Shown here piece by piece: positions 1-13,426 of a DNA stretch of 64,000 nucleotides. Source of the stretch: Pseudomonas iridis (GTDB lineage: Bacteria > Pseudomonadota > Gammaproteobacteria > Pseudomonadales > Pseudomonadaceae). The notes under the pieces were generated by a model, which saw nothing but the letters and a program-made list of their open reading frames with translations, was not told where the DNA came from and did no database searches. The stretch covers positions 62,001-126,000 of the forward strand of contig NZ_JACXXO010000003.1 in NCBI RefSeq assembly GCF_017980685.1. Direction: 5' to 3'. The first letter of the stretch is position 1, and each line of letters begins with the position of its first letter. The position numbers were made by a program, and so were the translations under genes.

Positions 1-127
1 GTGGCTGACCCGCGACGAATTAATCGAGCAGCGCGAGCATTGGCGCAGCGAGCTGATCATCCGCTGCATCGATGATTATCTGGCCGGCCATCACTTCAGC
101 CTCGAATTGATCCGCCCTTCTCTTTAG
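1..127 (+). CDS. NUDIX hydrolase, C-terminal end (partial)
   Basis: The frame starting at base 2 is open from the window edge to a TAG at 125-127 and reads WLTRDELIEQREHWRS... ending in IRPSL. In Pseudomonas the gene directly upstream of mnmA is usually a NUDIX phosphohydrolase, and this tail fits the C-terminal helix of that family. The NUDIX box itself lies outside the window, so the family call rests on the tail and on gene order. The next gene starts 59 bases downstream; a TAGAAT at 148-153 could be its -10 box. Confidence 0.6.
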   Translation, partial: WLTRDELIEQREHWRSELIIRCIDDYLAGHHFSLELIRPSL

Positions 128-186
128 CCTTGAGGCCGCGAGCCTGATAGAATCGCGTCCTTTTTAAAGACACTCATTGAATCCCT

Positions 187-1311
187 ATGCGTGATCCAGC
201 CCCTTCTGACACATCCAACAAGCGCGTCATTGTCGGCATGTCCGGCGGCGTGGACTCTTCCGTTTCCGCTCTCCTGCTGATCGAGCAGGGTTACGCGGTG
301 GAAGGCCTGTTCATGAAGAACTGGGAAGAAGACGACGGAACGGAATACTGCACCGCCATGGACGATCTGGCGGATGCCCAGGCTGTCTGCGACAAGATCG
401 GCATCAAGCTGCACACCGCCAACTTCGCTGCCGAGTACTGGGACAACGTGTTCGAGCACTTCCTGGCCGAATACAAGGCCGGGCGCACGCCGAACCCGGA
501 CATCCTGTGCAACCGCGAGATCAAGTTCAAGGCGTTCCTCGACTACGCCATGATGCTCGGTGCCGACCTGATCGCCACCGGCCACTACGTGCGCCGCCGC
601 GACGTCGATGGCCGCACCGAGCTGCTCAAAGGCCTCGATGCCAACAAGGATCAAAGCTACTTCCTGCACGCCGTCGGCGGCGAACAGATCGCCAAGACCC
701 TGTTCCCGGTCGGCGAACTGGAAAAACCTGAAGTCCGCGCAATTGCCGAGAAGTACGAACTGGCGACCGCCAAGAAGAAGGATTCCACTGGAATCTGCTT
801 CATCGGCGAACGGCGCTTCAGCGACTTCCTCAAGCAGTACCTGCCGGCACAGCCGGGCGAGATCAAGACTACCGAAGGCGAAGTCATCGGCCGTCACCAC
901 GGTTTGATGTACCACACCATCGGTCAGCGTCAGGGCTTGGGCATCGGCGGTCTGAAAGATGCCGGCGATGAGCCGTGGTACGTGCTGCGCAAGGATCTGG
1001 ACACCAACGAACTGATCGTCGGCCAGGGCAACAACCATCCGTGGCTGTTCTCCAGCGCCCTGCTCGCCTCGGAAATCTACTGGGTCAACCCTGTCGATCT
1101 GAGCCAGCCACGTCGCCTGACCGCCAAAGTGCGTTATCGCCAGAGCGATCAGGCCTGCACGCTGGAGCAGACTGCAACCGGCTACCGCGCCGTGTTCGAT
1201 GAGCCGCAACGCGCGGTAACACCGGGCCAATCCGTGGTGTTCTACGACGGTGAAATCTGCCTCGGCGGCGGCGTGATCGAAGTCGCCGAGCCATGGAGCG
1301 GTCAGGCATGA
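187..1311 (+). CDS. mnmA: tRNA-specific 2-thiouridylase MnmA
   Basis: 374 residues. MnmA activates and thiolates uridine 34 of Glu, Gln and Lys tRNAs in the cytoplasm, taking sulfur from the TusE relay. The PP-loop ATP site SGGVDSS is at residues 19-25. The two catalytic cysteines are present: C107 (in NPDILCNRE) and C203 (in STGICFIGE), matching the E. coli pair. The length is normal. The start is the first ATG, and the next residues before the PP-loop are a short variable tail, as usual in Pseudomonas. Its stop overlaps the hflD start as ATGA (1308-1311), so the two genes are translationally coupled. Confidence 0.97.
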   Translation: MRDPAPSDTSNKRVIVGMSGGVDSSVSALLLIEQGYAVEGLFMKNWEEDDGTEYCTAMDDLADAQAVCDKIGIKLHTANFAAEYWDNVFEHFLAEYKAGRTPNPDILCNREIKFKAFLDYAMMLGADLIATGHYVRRRDVDGRTELLKGLDANKDQSYFLHAVGGEQIAKTLFPVGELEKPEVRAIAEKYELATAKKKDSTGICFIGERRFSDFLKQYLPAQPGEIKTTEGEVIGRHHGLMYHTIGQRQGLGIGGLKDAGDEPWYVLRKDLDTNELIVGQGNNHPWLFSSALLASEIYWVNPVDLSQPRRLTAKVRYRQSDQACTLEQTATGYRAVFDEPQRAVTPGQSVVFYDGEICLGGGVIEVAEPWSGQA

Positions 1312-1931
1312 GCCCGACTCAGGAGCAACTGACGGCGCTGGGCGGTGTATTTCTCGCCGCCGTGCTGGTCGACCGGATCGCCAAAAGCGGCCAGACCAGC
1401 GAAGCCGGCCTGACCTGCATGCTCGGCAGCCTGTTGGTACGCGACCCGAAAGACACGCTGGACGTGTACGGCGGCGACGACCTCAATCTGCGCGAAGGCT
1501 ATCGCGCACTGATCGGCGCCCTTGAACGCGATCCGAGCACGTTGCAGCGCGAACCGTTGCGCTACGCCCTGTCGATGCTCGGTCTTGAGCGGCAACTGGC
1601 CAAGCGCGACGACATGCTTGATGCGATCGGCAAGCGTCTGCCGCAGATCCAGTCACAGGTCGAACATTTCGGCCCCGCGCACGAAAACGTCATTGCCGCC
1701 TGCGGCGCGCTGTATCAGGACACCCTGAGCACGCTGCGCCAACGCATTCAGGTGCACGGCGACATGCGCAACCTGCAACAGCCAAGCAATGCCTCGAAGA
1801 TTCGTGCCCTGCTGCTCGCCGGGATTCGCTCGGCGCGCCTGTGGCGTCAGCTCGGCGGCCATCGCTGGCAGTTGGTGATCAGCCGACGCAAGCTGCTCAA
1901 AGAGTTGTATCCGCTGATGCGCAGCGAGTAA
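1308..1931 (+). CDS. hflD: HflD family high-frequency lysogenization protein
   Basis: 207 residues from the ATG at 1308, which overlaps the mnmA stop; an earlier in-frame ATG at 1293 would add five residues inside mnmA and is less likely. HflD is a small, mainly helical, peripheral membrane protein. In E. coli it affects lambda lysogeny by binding CII, and its everyday role is not settled. The order mnmA-hflD-purB is conserved in gammaproteobacteria and is the main support for the symbol. The sequence is helical and lacks a signal peptide or clear membrane segment. A terminator follows at 1973. Confidence 0.9.
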   Translation: MSPTQEQLTALGGVFLAAVLVDRIAKSGQTSEAGLTCMLGSLLVRDPKDTLDVYGGDDLNLREGYRALIGALERDPSTLQREPLRYALSMLGLERQLAKRDDMLDAIGKRLPQIQSQVEHFGPAHENVIAACGALYQDTLSTLRQRIQVHGDMRNLQQPSNASKIRALLLAGIRSARLWRQLGGHRWQLVISRRKLLKELYPLMRSE

Positions 1932-1970
1932 ATCGCCTGCAACAAACGCTTTGAAGTCTGTAACGCGTAA

Positions 1971-3428
<1,458 letters not shown>

Positions 3429-3450
3429 TTGACCGCTTGACCCGTTTGAG

Positions 3451-3476
3451 ACGCCCGGCCGCGCCGGGCGTTTTTA
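3451..3476 (+). terminator. Rho-independent terminator after purB
   Basis: ACGCCCGGC / GCCGGGCGT stem with a three-base loop, followed by TTTTTATT. A perfect nine-pair stem directly after purB. Confidence 0.9.
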
Positions 3477-3514
3477 TTCCCGTCTGAAAAGTGCTTTTTT
3501 TCAATAGGTTACAT

Positions 3515-4684
3515 ATGAATTCCGATATTCCTCTTCAACTTCTGGGCGGCCTCACGGCGCGCGAATTCCTGCGCGACTACTGGCAGAAAAAGCCACTGCT
3601 GATCCGTCAGGCGATTCCTGACTTCGAAAGCCCGATCGACGCCGACGAACTGGCCGGCCTGGCCCTGGAAGAAGAAGTTGAATCGCGCCTGGTGATCGAG
3701 CACGGCGAGCGCCCATGGGAGCTGCGCCGCGGCCCGTTCGCCGAAGACGAATTCAGCAAATTGCCGGAAAAAGAGTGGACCCTGCTCGTTCAGGCAGTCG
3801 ACCAGTTCGTGCCGGAAGTCAGCGAGCTGCTGGAAAGCTTCCGCTTTCTGCCGAGCTGGCGCGTCGACGACGTGATGATCAGTTACGCCGCGCCAGGTGG
3901 CAGCGTTGGTCCGCACTTCGACAACTACGACGTGTTCCTGCTGCAAGGTCACGGCAAGCGCAACTGGAAAATCGGCCAGATGTGCGATTCCGAGAGCCCG
4001 CTGCTGCAACACGCAGACCTGCGCATCCTCGCTGAATTCGAACAGACTGAAGAGTGGGTTCTGGAACCGGGCGACATGCTTTACCTGCCGCCGCGCCTGG
4101 CCCATTGCGGCATCGCCGTGGATAACTGCATGACCTACTCGGTCGGCTTCCGCGCACCAAGCGCATCCGAAGTGCTGACCCACTTCACCGATTTCCTCAG
4201 CCAGTTCCTGACTGACGAAGAGCGCTACACCGATGCCGACGCGCAGCCAGCGGTCGATCCGCATCAGATTCAACACGACGCACTGGATCGCTTGAAGAGC
4301 CTGCTCGCCGAGCACATGAGCGACGAGCGTCTGCTGCTGACCTGGTTCGGCCAGTACATGACCGAGCCGCGCTACCCGGAACTGGTCGTCGGCCCGGAAG
4401 AAGTCGAAGAAGAAGACTTCCTCAGCGCCCTGCAGGATGGCGCCGTGCTGATCCGCAACCCAAGCGCACGCCTGGCGTGGTCGGAAGTCGATGACGATCT
4501 GCTGCTGTTCGCCAGCGGCCAGAGCCGTTACCTGCCGGGCAAACTGCGCGAGCTGCTGAAACTGATCTGCGCCGCCGATGCACTGCATGTCGACAACCTC
4601 GGCGAGTGGCTGAACGACGAAGACGGTCGTGGCCTGTTGTGCGAGCTGGTCAAGCAAGGGAGCCTGGGGTTCGCCGATGAATAA
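3515..4684 (+). CDS. roxA: ribosomal oxygenase RoxA-type (50S L16 arginine hydroxylase)
   Basis: 389 residues from ATG 3515 (MNSDIPLQLLGG). This is a cupin/JmjC-fold Fe(II)/2-oxoglutarate oxygenase of the YcfD group, which hydroxylates an arginine of ribosomal protein L16. The metal triad is visible: H134 and D136 in VGPHFDNYDVFLLQ and H197 in RLAHCGI, the same spacing as in E. coli YcfD. A C-terminal winged-helix dimer part follows. The next gene overlaps it by eight bases. The assignment to the L16 enzyme rather than another cupin-4 protein rests on overall sequence and on the purB neighbourhood. Confidence 0.92.
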   Translation: MNSDIPLQLLGGLTAREFLRDYWQKKPLLIRQAIPDFESPIDADELAGLALEEEVESRLVIEHGERPWELRRGPFAEDEFSKLPEKEWTLLVQAVDQFVPEVSELLESFRFLPSWRVDDVMISYAAPGGSVGPHFDNYDVFLLQGHGKRNWKIGQMCDSESPLLQHADLRILAEFEQTEEWVLEPGDMLYLPPRLAHCGIAVDNCMTYSVGFRAPSASEVLTHFTDFLSQFLTDEERYTDADAQPAVDPHQIQHDALDRLKSLLAEHMSDERLLLTWFGQYMTEPRYPELVVGPEEVEEEDFLSALQDGAVLIRNPSARLAWSEVDDDLLLFASGQSRYLPGKLRELLKLICAADALHVDNLGEWLNDEDGRGLLCELVKQGSLGFADE

Positions 4685-5102
4685 GATTCGCGTACGTGTC
4701 GCAGATTGGCAAAAGGACATCGCCGAGATCCGCCGCATTCGTGAGACGGTATTTATCGCTGAGCAATCGGTGCCACCTGAGCTGGAGTGGGACGCGGATG
4801 ACGCAAGCGCGGTGCATTTTCTGGCCTTTGAAGGCGACTTTCCGATCGGCACTGCGCGCCTGCTGCCCGACGGGCACATCGGCCGGGTGTCGGTGCTCAA
4901 AGACTGGCGCGGCATGAAGGTCGGTGATGCGCTGATGCAAGCGGTCATCGCTGAAGCTGAAGCGCGCGGTCTGAAGCAGCAGATGCTCAGCGCTCAGGTG
5001 CAGGCTACGGCGTTTTATGAGCGCCTGGGCTTCAGCCTGGTTAGTGAGGAGTTCCTGGAAGCAGGGATTCCGCACGTCGATATGGTTCGCCATTCGGCTT
5101 AA
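4677..5102 (+). CDS. GNAT family N-acetyltransferase (ElaA/YjcF-like)
   Basis: 141 residues from ATG 4677, which overlaps the end of roxA, implying translational coupling. The acetyl-CoA binding motif A region reads GRVSVLKDWRGMKVGDALM, and motif B has AFYERLGF. The N-terminus (EIRRIRETVFIAEQ) matches the small ElaA/YjcF type GNATs. The substrate is unknown. Being coupled to roxA suggests co-expression but does not identify a target. Confidence 0.88.
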   Translation: MNKIRVRVADWQKDIAEIRRIRETVFIAEQSVPPELEWDADDASAVHFLAFEGDFPIGTARLLPDGHIGRVSVLKDWRGMKVGDALMQAVIAEAEARGLKQQMLSAQVQATAFYERLGFSLVSEEFLEAGIPHVDMVRHSA

Positions 5103-5117
5103 AACAGAGGCGCAGCC

Positions 5118-5213
5118 TTCGCGAGCAGGCTCGTTTTCCCACAGGGAACTTCAGTGGACACAGATTTTGTGTCAGACAGAAAATCACTGTGGGAGCGAGC
5201 ATTAGCTCGCGAA
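5118..5213. repeat. REPIN (inverted REP doublet)
   Basis: Arm 5118-5144 (TTCGCGAGCAGGCTCG...CCCACAG) is the inverse of arm 5187-5213 (CTGTGGGAGCGAGC...CTCGCGAA), with about 42 bases between. This is the Pseudomonas REP doublet class that is mobilised by RAYT transposases; no RAYT gene is in the window. Confidence 0.85.
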
Positions 5214-5233
5214 GAGGCCCTGAAGCACACCGT

Positions 5234-5270
5234 AAAACGCCCCGACATCCAACGATGCCGGGGCGTTTTG
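5234..5270. terminator. bidirectional-looking Rho-independent terminator
   Basis: AAAACGCCCCG (5234-5244) pairs with CGGGGCGTTTT (5259-5269), with an inner CATC/GATG extension. It most likely ends the roxA-GNAT transcript. Confidence 0.8.
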
Positions 5271-5348
5271 CTGTCTACGATTCAACTTGCCCCACCCCAG
5301 GCCGACAAACTGGCAATATCAAGCCTTTCGAAAGCGGAGATAACGGAC

Positions 5349-6101
5349 ATGTCCCTACGCACCCTGCTCACCACCCTGCTGCTCGGCTGCAGTTTTTCGG
5401 TGATGGCAGCCACAGAAGTCGTCCCCCTAAAGTTCCGCACCAGCGCCGACATGCTGCCGATGGCGCAAGACTTCATCGGCAAGGACGGCCAGGTCAGCGC
5501 CTATGGCAACCAGTTGATCGTCAAAGCCGAGCCGGACAAGATCGAGGAACTCAAGGCACTGATCACTCAGCTCGACACGGCGCCAAAACGCCTGCTGATC
5601 ACCGTCGACACCAATGAAAACAACGGCCGTGGCGATGAAGGTTATTCGGTCAATGGTGCGCAGACCCGCATCATCAGCCGCAGCACCTCCAGCCGTGACG
5701 GCGGCGTCCAGCAAGTCCAGGCCACCGACGGCATGCCGGCGCTGATTCAGGTCGGCCAGAGCGTGCCGATCACCAGCAGCCAGAGCAACTCTTACGGCGA
5801 TTACAGCAGCCAGACCGAGTACCGCAACGTCACCCAGGGTTTCTATGTCACCGCCAGCGTCACCGGCGACATCGTTCACCTGGCAATCACGACCAATCGT
5901 GACCGTATGAGCCAGGAACGTCCCGATGTAGTGAACGTGCAAAGTACCGACACAACCGTCAGCGGGCGTCTCGGCGAGTGGATCACTCTGGCCGGCGTGA
6001 ATCGCCAGACTCAGGCCGACAAACAGGGCCTGGCCCGCAGCTACTCGACTCAAGGCCGGGATGACATGACCTTGAAGGTGAAAGTCGAAGCCTTGGACTA
6101 A
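5349..6101 (+). CDS. exported secretin N-domain / secretin-fold small protein
   Basis: 250 residues from ATG 5349. The first 20 residues (MSLRTLLTTLLLGCSFSVMA) form a signal peptide with likely cleavage before ATEVV. The first half (PLKFRTSADMLPMAQDFIG...LIVKAEPDKIEELKALITQLD) is the NolW/secretin short N-domain. The second half (residues about 120-250) resembles a secretin-domain stretch but is too short for a pore, so it is unlikely to be a full secretin. No pilus or type II genes are nearby. A longer reading from 5154 would cross the REPIN and terminator and is rejected. The function is unknown; a periplasmic or outer-membrane location is inferred. Confidence 0.8.
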   Translation: MSLRTLLTTLLLGCSFSVMAATEVVPLKFRTSADMLPMAQDFIGKDGQVSAYGNQLIVKAEPDKIEELKALITQLDTAPKRLLITVDTNENNGRGDEGYSVNGAQTRIISRSTSSRDGGVQQVQATDGMPALIQVGQSVPITSSQSNSYGDYSSQTEYRNVTQGFYVTASVTGDIVHLAITTNRDRMSQERPDVVNVQSTDTTVSGRLGEWITLAGVNRQTQADKQGLARSYSTQGRDDMTLKVKVEALD

Positions 6102-6141
6102 ACCACCGAAAATTGACTGATTAGTCGTATTAGACGAAAGA

Positions 6142-6167
6142 TGTAGTGCGTGAAAAAAAGCACTACA
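6142..6167. promoter_or_regulatory. inverted repeat upstream of aceA, candidate operator
   Basis: TGTAGTGC (6142-6149) and GCACTACA (6160-6167) are perfect inverted arms around an A-rich 10-base spacer. No T run follows, so a terminator is unlikely. RpiR-family regulators such as RccR are known to control aceA in Pseudomonas and bind palindromes; that this is such a site is inference. Confidence 0.4.
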
Positions 6168-6575
6168 AAACGTTTGACGAGGCAAACAAGCGAAGGCATG
6201 ATGGCCTCGCTCCCGCTAATCAGAGGCCCTGGCAAGGGTCTTCGAAGCGATGTTCGCATCTACCCCGCGAACCGCTTCGTGTCTGTACCGCCCACAAGGC
6301 GTGTTTGACGAGGTTGCCGACTGGAACGAAGTTGTCCCGAGGGACGGAAGCGTAATTAGGTAACCCGGCTTCACGCTGTAGTTCGTACAAAGGCCCACGA
6401 CGCCCGAATGCGCCCGCAGTCCGCCCTTACCTGCTCACTTCCCCTCGAGCCCATCGTTCATCCCGTCGCCTACCCCGCCGAATCCGACTTGACCGCCTAA
6501 GCTTCTGGTCAGCGAGCGCAGGAATTTTCCACCGCAGAACAACTTTTCATAAAAGACGCGACGAGGTTTATCTCC
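6168..6575 (+). other. aceA leader, no gene found
   Basis: About 408 bases without a supported ORF. It contains a small hairpin GTCCC-GAG-GGAC near 6334 and a TGACC/GGTCA inverted repeat at 6490-6511 (spacer GCCTAAGCTTCT), which may be a second operator close to the aceA start. A long 5' leader or a small RNA is possible. I see nothing that matches an RNA family I can name. Confidence 0.35.
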
Positions 6576-7901
6576 ATGGCACTGACACGCGAACAGCAAA
6601 TTGCAGCCCTCGAAAAAGACTGGGCTGAAAACCCGCGCTGGAAAGGCGTGACCCGCGCTTACTCCGCTGCTGACGTCGTCCGCCTGCGTGGCTCGGTTCA
6701 ACCTGAGCACACTTTTGCAAAACTCGGCGCCGAGAAACTGTGGAACCTGGTCACCCAGGGTGCCAAGCCGTCCTTCCGTCCAGACAAAGATTTCGTCAAC
6801 TGCATGGGCGCCCTGACCGGCGGCCAGGCTGTTCAGCAGGTCAAGGCCGGTATCCAGGCCATTTACCTGTCCGGCTGGCAAGTCGCTGCGGACAACAACT
6901 CCGCAGAATCGATGTACCCGGACCAGTCGCTGTACCCGGTGGACTCGGTTCCAACCGTGGTCAAGCGCATCAACAATTCGTTCCGTCGTGCTGACCAGAT
7001 CCAGTGGAAAGCCGGCAAAGGCCCGGGCGACGAAGGCTACATCGACTACTTCGCACCGATCGTGGCTGACGCCGAAGCCGGTTTCGGCGGCGTGCTGAAC
7101 GCTTACGAGCTAATGAAGAGCATGATCGAAGCAGGCGCCGCCGGCGTTCACTTCGAAGACCAACTGGCTTCCGTGAAAAAATGCGGCCACATGGGCGGCA
7201 AAGTACTGGTTCCTACCCAGGAAGCCGTACAGAAGCTGACCGCTGCACGTCTGGCTGCTGACGTTGCCGGTACACCGACCATCATTCTGGCGCGTACCGA
7301 TGCGAACGCTGCTGACCTGCTGACTTCCGATTGCGACCCGTACGACCAGCCTTTCGTGACTGGCGAGCGCACTCAGGAAGGTTTCTACAAGGTTCGTGCC
7401 GGTCTGGACCAGGCAATCGCCCGTGGCCTGGCTTACGCACCGTACGCCGACCTGATCTGGTGCGAAACCGCCAAGCCGGATCTGGACGAAGCCCGTCGTT
7501 TTGCTGAAGCGATCAAAAAGGAATACCCGGACCAACTGCTGTCGTACAACTGCTCGCCTTCCTTCAACTGGAAGAAAAACCTGGACGACGCGACCATCGC
7601 CAAGTTCCAGCGCGAACTGTCCGCCATGGGCTACAAGCACCAGTTCATTACCCTGGCCGGCATTCACAACATGTGGCACAGCATGTTCAACCTGGCGCAC
7701 GACTACGCCCGCAACGACATGACCGCCTACGTGAAGCTGCAAGAGCAGGAATTCGCTGACGCCTCCAAGGGTTACACCTTCGTGGCGCACCAGCAGGAAG
7801 TGGGCACCGGCTACTTCGACGACATGACCACCGTGATTCAAGGTGGCACGTCTTCGGTAACCGCGCTGACCGGTTCGACCGAAGAAGAACAGTTCCACTG
7901 A
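6576..7901 (+). CDS. aceA: isocitrate lyase AceA
   Basis: 441 residues. It splits isocitrate into glyoxylate and succinate, the first step of the glyoxylate shunt, needed on acetate and fatty acids. The catalytic loop [11 protein letters not shown] with C203 is present, as is the Mg/substrate region ([16 protein letters not shown]). The start ATG 6576 ([16 protein letters not shown]) is the standard N-terminus. The gene stands alone between a long regulated leader and a strong terminator at 7967. Confidence 0.97.
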   Translation: MALTREQQIAALEKDWAENPRWKGVTRAYSAADVVRLRGSVQPEHTFAKLGAEKLWNLVTQGAKPSFRPDKDFVNCMGALTGGQAVQQVKAGIQAIYLSGWQVAADNNSAESMYPDQSLYPVDSVPTVVKRINNSFRRADQIQWKAGKGPGDEGYIDYFAPIVADAEAGFGGVLNAYELMKSMIEAGAAGVHFEDQLASVKKCGHMGGKVLVPTQEAVQKLTAARLAADVAGTPTIILARTDANAADLLTSDCDPYDQPFVTGERTQEGFYKVRAGLDQAIARGLAYAPYADLIWCETAKPDLDEARRFAEAIKKEYPDQLLSYNCSPSFNWKKNLDDATIAKFQRELSAMGYKHQFITLAGIHNMWHSMFNLAHDYARNDMTAYVKLQEQEFADASKGYTFVAHQQEVGTGYFDDMTTVIQGGTSSVTALTGSTEEEQFH

Positions 7902-7966
7902 TCGACTTCACTGAGTAAACGGCCGTTGCGCAACGATTAAAAGCTAACCGCAGCGCTGCACATCTG

Positions 7967-7996
7967 ACGCCCCGACTGGTTCGGGGCGTTTTTTTT
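7967..7996 (+). terminator. Rho-independent terminator after aceA
   Basis: ACGCCCCGA (7967-7975) pairs with TCGGGGCGT (7981-7989) over a five-base loop, followed by eight T. Confidence 0.9.
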
Positions 7997-8028
7997 CGCC
8001 TGCGATTCCGCAAACGCCACAAACCTCT

Positions 8029-8056
8029 TGTGGGAGCGAGCCTGCTCGCTCCCACA
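8029..8056. repeat. REP palindrome
   Basis: TGTGGGAGCGAG-CCTG-CTCGCTCCCACA, a perfect 12-pair hairpin. It is a collapsed version of the GTGGGAGCGAGC doublets seen elsewhere in the window. Confidence 0.85.
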
Positions 8057-8214
8057 GGTGTCGTTTTCAGCCTGCAAGACAAAACATTGATCCAGATCGG
8101 CATCCACGCCAGGAAAATCAGCTAAAACGGACGCCGCCGCTACTTGCAGTAATGGGTATATAAGACAACTTCCCAACGACTGCGCCGCTAAATAGTTACA
8201 AAACCATCCCAAAC

Positions 8215-8230
8215 GATATTAATTATCATT
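8215..8230. promoter_or_regulatory. possible Fur-like box upstream of nuo
   Basis: On the minus strand the site reads AATGATAATTAATATC, 14 of 16 aligned bases agreeing with the inner part of the 19-base Fur consensus; the outer three bases do not match. It is about 250 bases before nuoA. The rest of the 8057-8482 spacer holds a small hairpin at 8289-8315 and no gene. An AT-rich promoter element is the alternative. Confidence 0.3.
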
Positions 8231-8482
8231 CAGCCACAACTATGTTCGTTACATCCACGACAAAACATTATTCATTGAAACCCGGCTAATGCCCGCAACG
8301 CATAGGCCTCAGGGCATTCGAGGTGCGCTATGTCCTTATTCCAATAAATAATTTCGCTATAGGAATTTTACTTGCTGGGTGTTTAGCCATAAAATCAGCG
8401 CGATTGATTGCTGCGACATATCGTCACTGCCTATTTCTTTATCAAGCTCAGAGACCTTTGCTCTCTGTTAAGGATTACCAGC

Positions 8483-8896
8483 ATGCCCGAAGCGACAGGA
8501 CTCATGGCCCACAACTGGGGCTTTGCCATTTTCCTTTTGGGTGTCGTCGGCCTGTGTGCCTTCATGCTTGGTGTCTCCAGCCTCCTCGGGTCAAAAGCCT
8601 GGGGCCGCAGCAAAAACGAACCGTTCGAGTCGGGCATGCTACCTACCGGTGGCGCCCGCTTGCGGCTCTCAGCCAAATTCTATCTGGTCGCGATGCTCTT
8701 CGTGATCTTCGATATCGAAGCCCTCTTTCTCTTTGCCTGGTCTGTGTCCGTCCGCGAAAGCGGCTGGACCGGATTCGTCGAAGCTCTCGTTTTCATAGCA
8801 ATTCTGTTGGCAGGTCTTGTCTACCTGTTCCGAGTGGGCGCCCTTGACTGGGCTCCGGAAGCTCGTCGCAAGCGGCAGGCGAAGCTGAAACAATGA
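8483..8896 (+). CDS. nuoA: NADH-quinone oxidoreductase subunit A
   Basis: 137 residues from ATG 8483 ([13 protein letters not shown]), the usual Pseudomonas length; an in-frame upstream start at 8408 is not supported. It has three membrane segments. The conserved loop [23 protein letters not shown] and the second helix with acidic residues ([14 protein letters not shown]) are characteristic. NuoA sits at the junction of the membrane and peripheral arms of complex I near the quinone site. First gene of the nuo operon; nuoB follows after 10 bases. Confidence 0.96.
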   Translation: MPEATGLMAHNWGFAIFLLGVVGLCAFMLGVSSLLGSKAWGRSKNEPFESGMLPTGGARLRLSAKFYLVAMLFVIFDIEALFLFAWSVSVRESGWTGFVEALVFIAILLAGLVYLFRVGALDWAPEARRKRQAKLKQ

Positions 8897-8906
8897 GGCT
8901 TTGGCA

Positions 8907-11439
<2,533 letters not shown>

Positions 11440-11441
11440 GC

Positions 11442-11939
11442 ATGAACAGCACGCTTATCCAGACAGACCGTTTCACCTTGAGTGAAACCGAGCGCTCGGC
11501 CATCGAGCACGAGCTGCATCACTACGAAGACCCGCGCGCGGCGTCGATCGAAGCCCTGAAGATCGTTCAGAAAGAACGTGGCTGGGTGCCGGATGGCGCC
11601 CTGTACGCCATCGGCGAGATGCTCGGCATCCCGGCCAGCGACGTTGAAGGTGTTGCGACGTTCTACAGCCAGATCTTCCGTCAGCCCGTCGGCCGTCACA
11701 TCATTCGCGTCTGCGACAGCATGGTCTGCTACATCGGCGGCCACGAGTCGGTGGTCAGCGAAATCCAGAACAATCTGGGCATCGGCCTGGGTCAGACCAC
11801 CACCGACGGTCGTTTCACCCTGCTGCCTGTCTGCTGCCTCGGCAACTGCGACAAGGCACCGGCGCTGATGATCGACGACGACACCTTTGGTGATGTGCAG
11901 CCAGCCGGCGTCGCCAAACTGCTCGAGGGCTACGTATGA
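11442..11939 (+). CDS. nuoE: NADH-quinone oxidoreductase subunit E
   Basis: 165 residues of the 24-kDa thioredoxin-fold subunit, which holds the [2Fe-2S] cluster N1a. The ligands are C91, C96, C132 and C136 (CDSMVC and CCLGNC). It starts two bases after the nuoCD stop and its own stop overlaps nuoF as ATGA, which fits NuoE and NuoF forming the NADH input module together. Confidence 0.97.
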   Translation: MNSTLIQTDRFTLSETERSAIEHELHHYEDPRAASIEALKIVQKERGWVPDGALYAIGEMLGIPASDVEGVATFYSQIFRQPVGRHIIRVCDSMVCYIGGHESVVSEIQNNLGIGLGQTTTDGRFTLLPVCCLGNCDKAPALMIDDDTFGDVQPAGVAKLLEGYV

Positions 11940-13291
11940 CCCTGACATCTTTCGGTCCTGCCAACCGCATTCAGCGGTCGGCCGAGACTCACCCCCTGAC
12001 CTGGCGTCTGCGTGACGACGGCGAGGCCGTGTGGCTCGACGAGTACCAGGCCAAGAACGGTTACGCCGCAGCGCGCAAAGCCTTCGCCGACATGAGCCAG
12101 GACGACATCGTCCAGACCGTGAAAGACGCAGGCCTCAAAGGTCGCGGCGGTGCAGGCTTCCCCACGGGCGTCAAGTGGGGCCTGATGCCCAAGGACGAAT
12201 CCATCAACATCCGCTACCTGCTGTGCAACGCGGATGAAATGGAGCCGAACACCTGGAAAGACCGCATGCTGATGGAGCAACTGCCCCATCTGCTGATCGA
12301 AGGCATGCTGATCAGCGCGCGTGCGCTGAAAACCTACCGTGGCTACATCTTCCTGCGTGGCGAGTACACCACCGCCGCCAAGCACCTCAACCGTGCCGTG
12401 GAAGAAGCCAAGGCGGCTGGCCTGCTGGGCAAGAACATTCTGGGCAGCGGGTTTGATTTCGAGCTGTTCGTCCACACTGGCGCCGGGCGTTACATCTGCG
12501 GTGAAGAAACCGCACTGATCAACTCCCTCGAAGGCCGCCGCGCCAACCCGCGCTCCAAGCCGCCCTTCCCTGCCGCCGTCGGCGTCTGGGGCAAGCCGAC
12601 TTGCGTGAACAACGTCGAAACCCTGTGCAACGTGCCGGCAATCATTGCCGACGGCGTTGACTGGTACAAATCGTTGGCCCGCGAAGGCTCTGAAGACATG
12701 GGTACCAAGCTCATGGGCTTCTCCGGCAAGGTCAAGAATCCGGGTCTGTGGGAATTGCCATTCGGCGTCACCGGTCGCGAGTTGTTCGAAGACTACGCCG
12801 GCGGCATGCGCGACGGTTTCAAACTCAAGGCCTGGCAGCCAGGCGGGGCCGGTACCGGTTTCCTCCTGCCAGAACACCTCGACGCACAAATGTACGCCGG
12901 CGGCATTGCCAAAGTAGGCACCCGTATGGGTACCGGTCTGGCCATGGCGGTGGATGACAGCGTCAACATGGTCTCGCTGCTGCGCAACATGGAGCAGTTC
13001 TTCGCCCGCGAATCCTGCGGTTTCTGCACCCCGTGCCGCGATGGTTTGCCATGGAGCGTCAAGCTCTTGATGGCCATCGAACAGGGCAAGGGTCAGCCAG
13101 GCGACATCGAGACCCTGCTGGGTCTGGTCGGTTTCCTCGGCCCGGGCAAAACCTTCTGTGCTCACGCACCGGGTGCCGTGGAGCCGTTGGGCAGTGCCAT
13201 CAAATACTTCCGTCCAGAGTTCGAAGCCGGTATCGCGCCTGCAAGCGCCGCCGTCCCGCCTCTGGCAAGGCCGATCGTAATCGGCGCGTAA
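11936..13291 (+). CDS. nuoF: NADH-quinone oxidoreductase subunit F (NADH/FMN binding)
   Basis: 451 residues. It binds NADH and FMN and passes electrons to cluster N3. The FMN/NADH loop [10 protein letters not shown] is at residues 69-78. Cluster N3 ligands are C361, C364, C367 ([12 protein letters not shown]) and C408 (TFCAHAPG). The start overlaps the nuoE stop. It is followed by a 135-base gap with a strong stem-loop before nuoG, the largest gap in the operon. Confidence 0.97.
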   Translation: MTLTSFGPANRIQRSAETHPLTWRLRDDGEAVWLDEYQAKNGYAAARKAFADMSQDDIVQTVKDAGLKGRGGAGFPTGVKWGLMPKDESINIRYLLCNADEMEPNTWKDRMLMEQLPHLLIEGMLISARALKTYRGYIFLRGEYTTAAKHLNRAVEEAKAAGLLGKNILGSGFDFELFVHTGAGRYICGEETALINSLEGRRANPRSKPPFPAAVGVWGKPTCVNNVETLCNVPAIIADGVDWYKSLAREGSEDMGTKLMGFSGKVKNPGLWELPFGVTGRELFEDYAGGMRDGFKLKAWQPGGAGTGFLLPEHLDAQMYAGGIAKVGTRMGTGLAMAVDDSVNMVSLLRNMEQFFARESCGFCTPCRDGLPWSVKLLMAIEQGKGQPGDIETLLGLVGFLGPGKTFCAHAPGAVEPLGSAIKYFRPEFEAGIAPASAAVPPLARPIVIGA

Positions 13292-13298
13292 ACGCTTA

Positions 13299-13328
13299 AA
13301 AGGCGAAGGGTCCGTGCCCTTCGCCTTT
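13299..13328 (+). other. stem-loop between nuoF and nuoG
   Basis: A perfect 12-pair stem, AAAGGCGAAGGG (13299-13310) with CCCTTCGCCTTT (13317-13328), and a six-base loop TCCGTG. It lacks a long T run, so it may act as a partial terminator, an RNase stop or a 3'-end stabiliser for the nuoA-F part of the message. The remaining bases to nuoG hold no gene. Confidence 0.6.
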
Positions 13329-13426
13329 CGTCCGATGACGCCTTTCGGGGCTGACTGGATTCGGACGGATAACAAGATTCCATTAGCCACGCCCGCTGAC
13401 ACCGGGCCAACGAAGACCTTTGAACC

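Noticed and set aside
6142..6167. Terminator for the secretin-like gene
   Set aside because: The hairpin loop is A-rich and the bases after the stem are AAAACG, without a T run on either strand.
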